Source: Streptomyces tsukubensis
GTDB taxonomy: Bacteria; Actinomycetota; Actinomycetes; Streptomycetales; Streptomycetaceae
Reading direction: 5' to 3'
DNA: 64,000 nucleotides
NCBI RefSeq assembly: GCF_009296025.1
Contig: NZ_CP045178.1
Location: forward strand, 5,208,001 to 5,272,000
Shown here: piece by piece, positions 62,922 to 64,000 of the stretch
How the letters are laid out: each line of letters begins with the position of its first letter
Position numbering within the stretch: the stretch's first letter is position 1
The notes under the pieces: model-generated
The model's database searches: none
What the model saw: only the letters and a program-made list of their open reading frames with translations
Told to the model about the DNA's origin: nothing
Translations under genes and position numbers: made by a program

Positions 62922-63478
62922 TGACGACCACCACTTCTCCGCGCCTCAAGCAGCGGTACCGCGAAGAGATCGTCGGCAAGCTGCGTGACGAGTTCAAGTA
63001 CCAGAACGTCATGCAGGTTCCCGGCCTGACCAAGATCGTGGTCAACATGGGTGTGGGCGACGCCGCCCGCGACTCCAAGCTGATCGAGGGCGCCATCCGC
63101 GACCTCACCACGATCACCGGCCAGAAGCCGGCCGTCACCAAGGCCCGTAAGTCCATCGCGCAGTTCAAGCTGCGTGAGGGCCAGCCGATCGGTGCCCACG
63201 TGACACTGCGTGGCGACCGCATGTGGGAGTTCCTGGACCGCACCCTGTCGCTGGCGCTTCCGCGCATCCGCGACTTCCGCGGCCTGTCCCCCAAGCAGTT
63301 CGACGGCCGTGGCAACTACACCTTCGGTCTCACGGAGCAGGTCATGTTCCACGAGATCGACCAGGACAAGATCGACCGCGTCCGGGGTATGGACATCACC
63401 GTGGTCACCACGGCGACCAATGACGAAGAGGGCCGCTCGCTCCTCCGTCACCTCGGCTTCCCGTTCAAGGAGGCGTGA
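62921..63478 (+). CDS. rplE: 50S ribosomal protein L5
   Basis: 185 aa. [40 protein letters not shown], and [20 protein letters not shown] identify L5, which binds 5S rRNA. rpsZ follows in 3 bp. Confidence 0.98.
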   Translation: MTTTTSPRLKQRYREEIVGKLRDEFKYQNVMQVPGLTKIVVNMGVGDAARDSKLIEGAIRDLTTITGQKPAVTKARKSIAQFKLREGQPIGAHVTLRGDRMWEFLDRTLSLALPRIRDFRGLSPKQFDGRGNYTFGLTEQVMFHEIDQDKIDRVRGMDITVVTTATNDEEGRSLLRHLGFPFKEA

Positions 63479-63481
63479 GCC

Positions 63482-63667
63482 GTGGCGAAGAAGGCTCTTA
63501 TCGCAAAGTCCGAGCGCAAGCCGAAGTTCGGCGTGCGCGCGTACACCCGCTGCCAGCGCTGTGGGCGTCCGCACTCCGTCTACCGCAAGTTCGGCCTGTG
63601 CCGTGTGTGCCTTCGTGAGATGGCCCACCGCGGCGAGCTGCCGGGCGTGACCAAGAGCTCCTGGTAG
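63482..63667 (+). CDS. rpsZ: 30S ribosomal protein S14 type Z (zinc-binding)
   Basis: 61 aa, GTG start. Short S14 with two CxxC pairs (CQRCG and CRVC), so this is the zinc-containing C+ form, also called rpsN. Confidence 0.97.
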   Translation: MAKKALIAKSERKPKFGVRAYTRCQRCGRPHSVYRKFGLCRVCLREMAHRGELPGVTKSSW

Positions 63668-63958
63668 ACCCGGTGGACCGCCGCCCGGCCATCACCCTCA
63701 GGGGTGGTCACCGGGGCCGGCGGACCCTGTCGGAACACACCAGGGCCTCTCGGTAAGCAGCAGGTCGGCGGAGGCCCCTCCTTCCATGGCTTAGGCTAGG
63801 AGGGTTGGGCGTCCGCCGCCCTGGACCACTGGCGGGCTCCGCCCGCAGTCAGACGCTTACTACGCCGTAGGTCCCCGCGCCGCACCCGTCCCGTCACGGA
63901 TCGGGGAGAGGGATGGCGCACATAGGAAACCACGGCGAGAAAGGCCTAAGGCCAATTC
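63668..63958. other. 291-bp gap between rpsZ and rpsH
   Basis: Unusually long for this block. Contains hairpin-forming segments such as TGGCGGGCTCCGCCCGCAG near 63831-63849 and a CTTAGGCTAGGAGGGTTGGG stretch. It may hold an internal promoter or leader for the rest of the spc operon. Confidence 0.45.
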
Positions 63959-64000
63959 ATGACCATGACTGATCCGATCGCAGACATGCTTACTCGTCTG
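63959..64000 (+). CDS. rpsH: 30S ribosomal protein S8, N-terminal part
   Basis: Partial; cut by the window end. The ATG at 63959 starts MTMTDPIADMLTRL, the canonical S8 N-terminus. A second in-frame ATG two codons later is also possible. Confidence 0.93.
   Translation, partial: MTMTDPIADMLTRL

Overview
The window is a high-GC actinobacterial chromosome segment, almost certainly Streptomyces or a very close relative. The support is the strong G/C bias at third codon positions, frequent GTG starts, many 1-10 nt gene overlaps, and the gene order: a second nuo cluster, htpX, yajQ, rpmG, murB, add, aspC, tRNA-Trp, secE-nusG, rplKA, rplJL, rpoBC, rpsLG-fusA-tuf and the S10/spc ribosomal clusters. 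There is no phage, IS or CRISPR content. Most of the window is core genome, with accessory insertions at the operon boundaries.

Region 1 (1-16883) is an energy-metabolism block. The start of korA (2-oxoacid:ferredoxin oxidoreductase alpha) runs off the left edge on the minus strand. Next come a minus-strand response regulator and two paralogous histidine kinases. Divergent from these is a 10-gene nuo operon with subunits A-B-C-H-I-J-K-L-M-N. It lacks D and the whole NADH-input module E-F-G. Several subunits (A, C, I, J, L, M) carry large repetitive low-complexity extensions or insertions, and a 30-bp tandem array lies just upstream of nuoA.

Region 2 (16884-24890) holds htpX-yccF, a GlsB-type small membrane protein, yajQ, tRNA-Tyr, an unrecognised repeat-containing protein, a tiny zinc-ribbon-like protein, an SDR-like oxidoreductase, a divergent amidohydrolase, and tRNA-Thr, tRNA-Met and rpmG.

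Region 3 (24891-31317) contains a MaoC-type dehydratase pair, a frameshifted remnant of an MFS exporter, murB preceded by a 20-bp perfect hairpin, adenosine deaminase, aspartate aminotransferase, tRNA-Trp and secE.

Region 4 (31404-45404) is the transcription/translation core: nusG, rplK-rplA, two LppX/LprG-like lipoproteins, rplJ-rplL with a long leader, and rpoB-rpoC. Region 5 (45591-50400) is a six-gene accessory block between rpoC and rpsL: a lipoprotein, a secreted protein, a WXG100-like protein, a T7SS-effector-like protein, a membrane protein and an unknown. Region 6 (50790-64000) carries rpsL-rpsG-fusA-tuf, a lone minus-strand Rpn-like PD-(D/E)XK protein, and then rpsJ through rpsH, which is cut by the window end.

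The points most worth a second look are the NADH-module-less complex I beside a ferredoxin-reducing oxidoreductase, the repeat expansions spread through its subunits, a 25-nt motif shared by the rpsL and rpsJ leaders, the murB hairpin, and the WXG100/effector-like block beside rpoBC.
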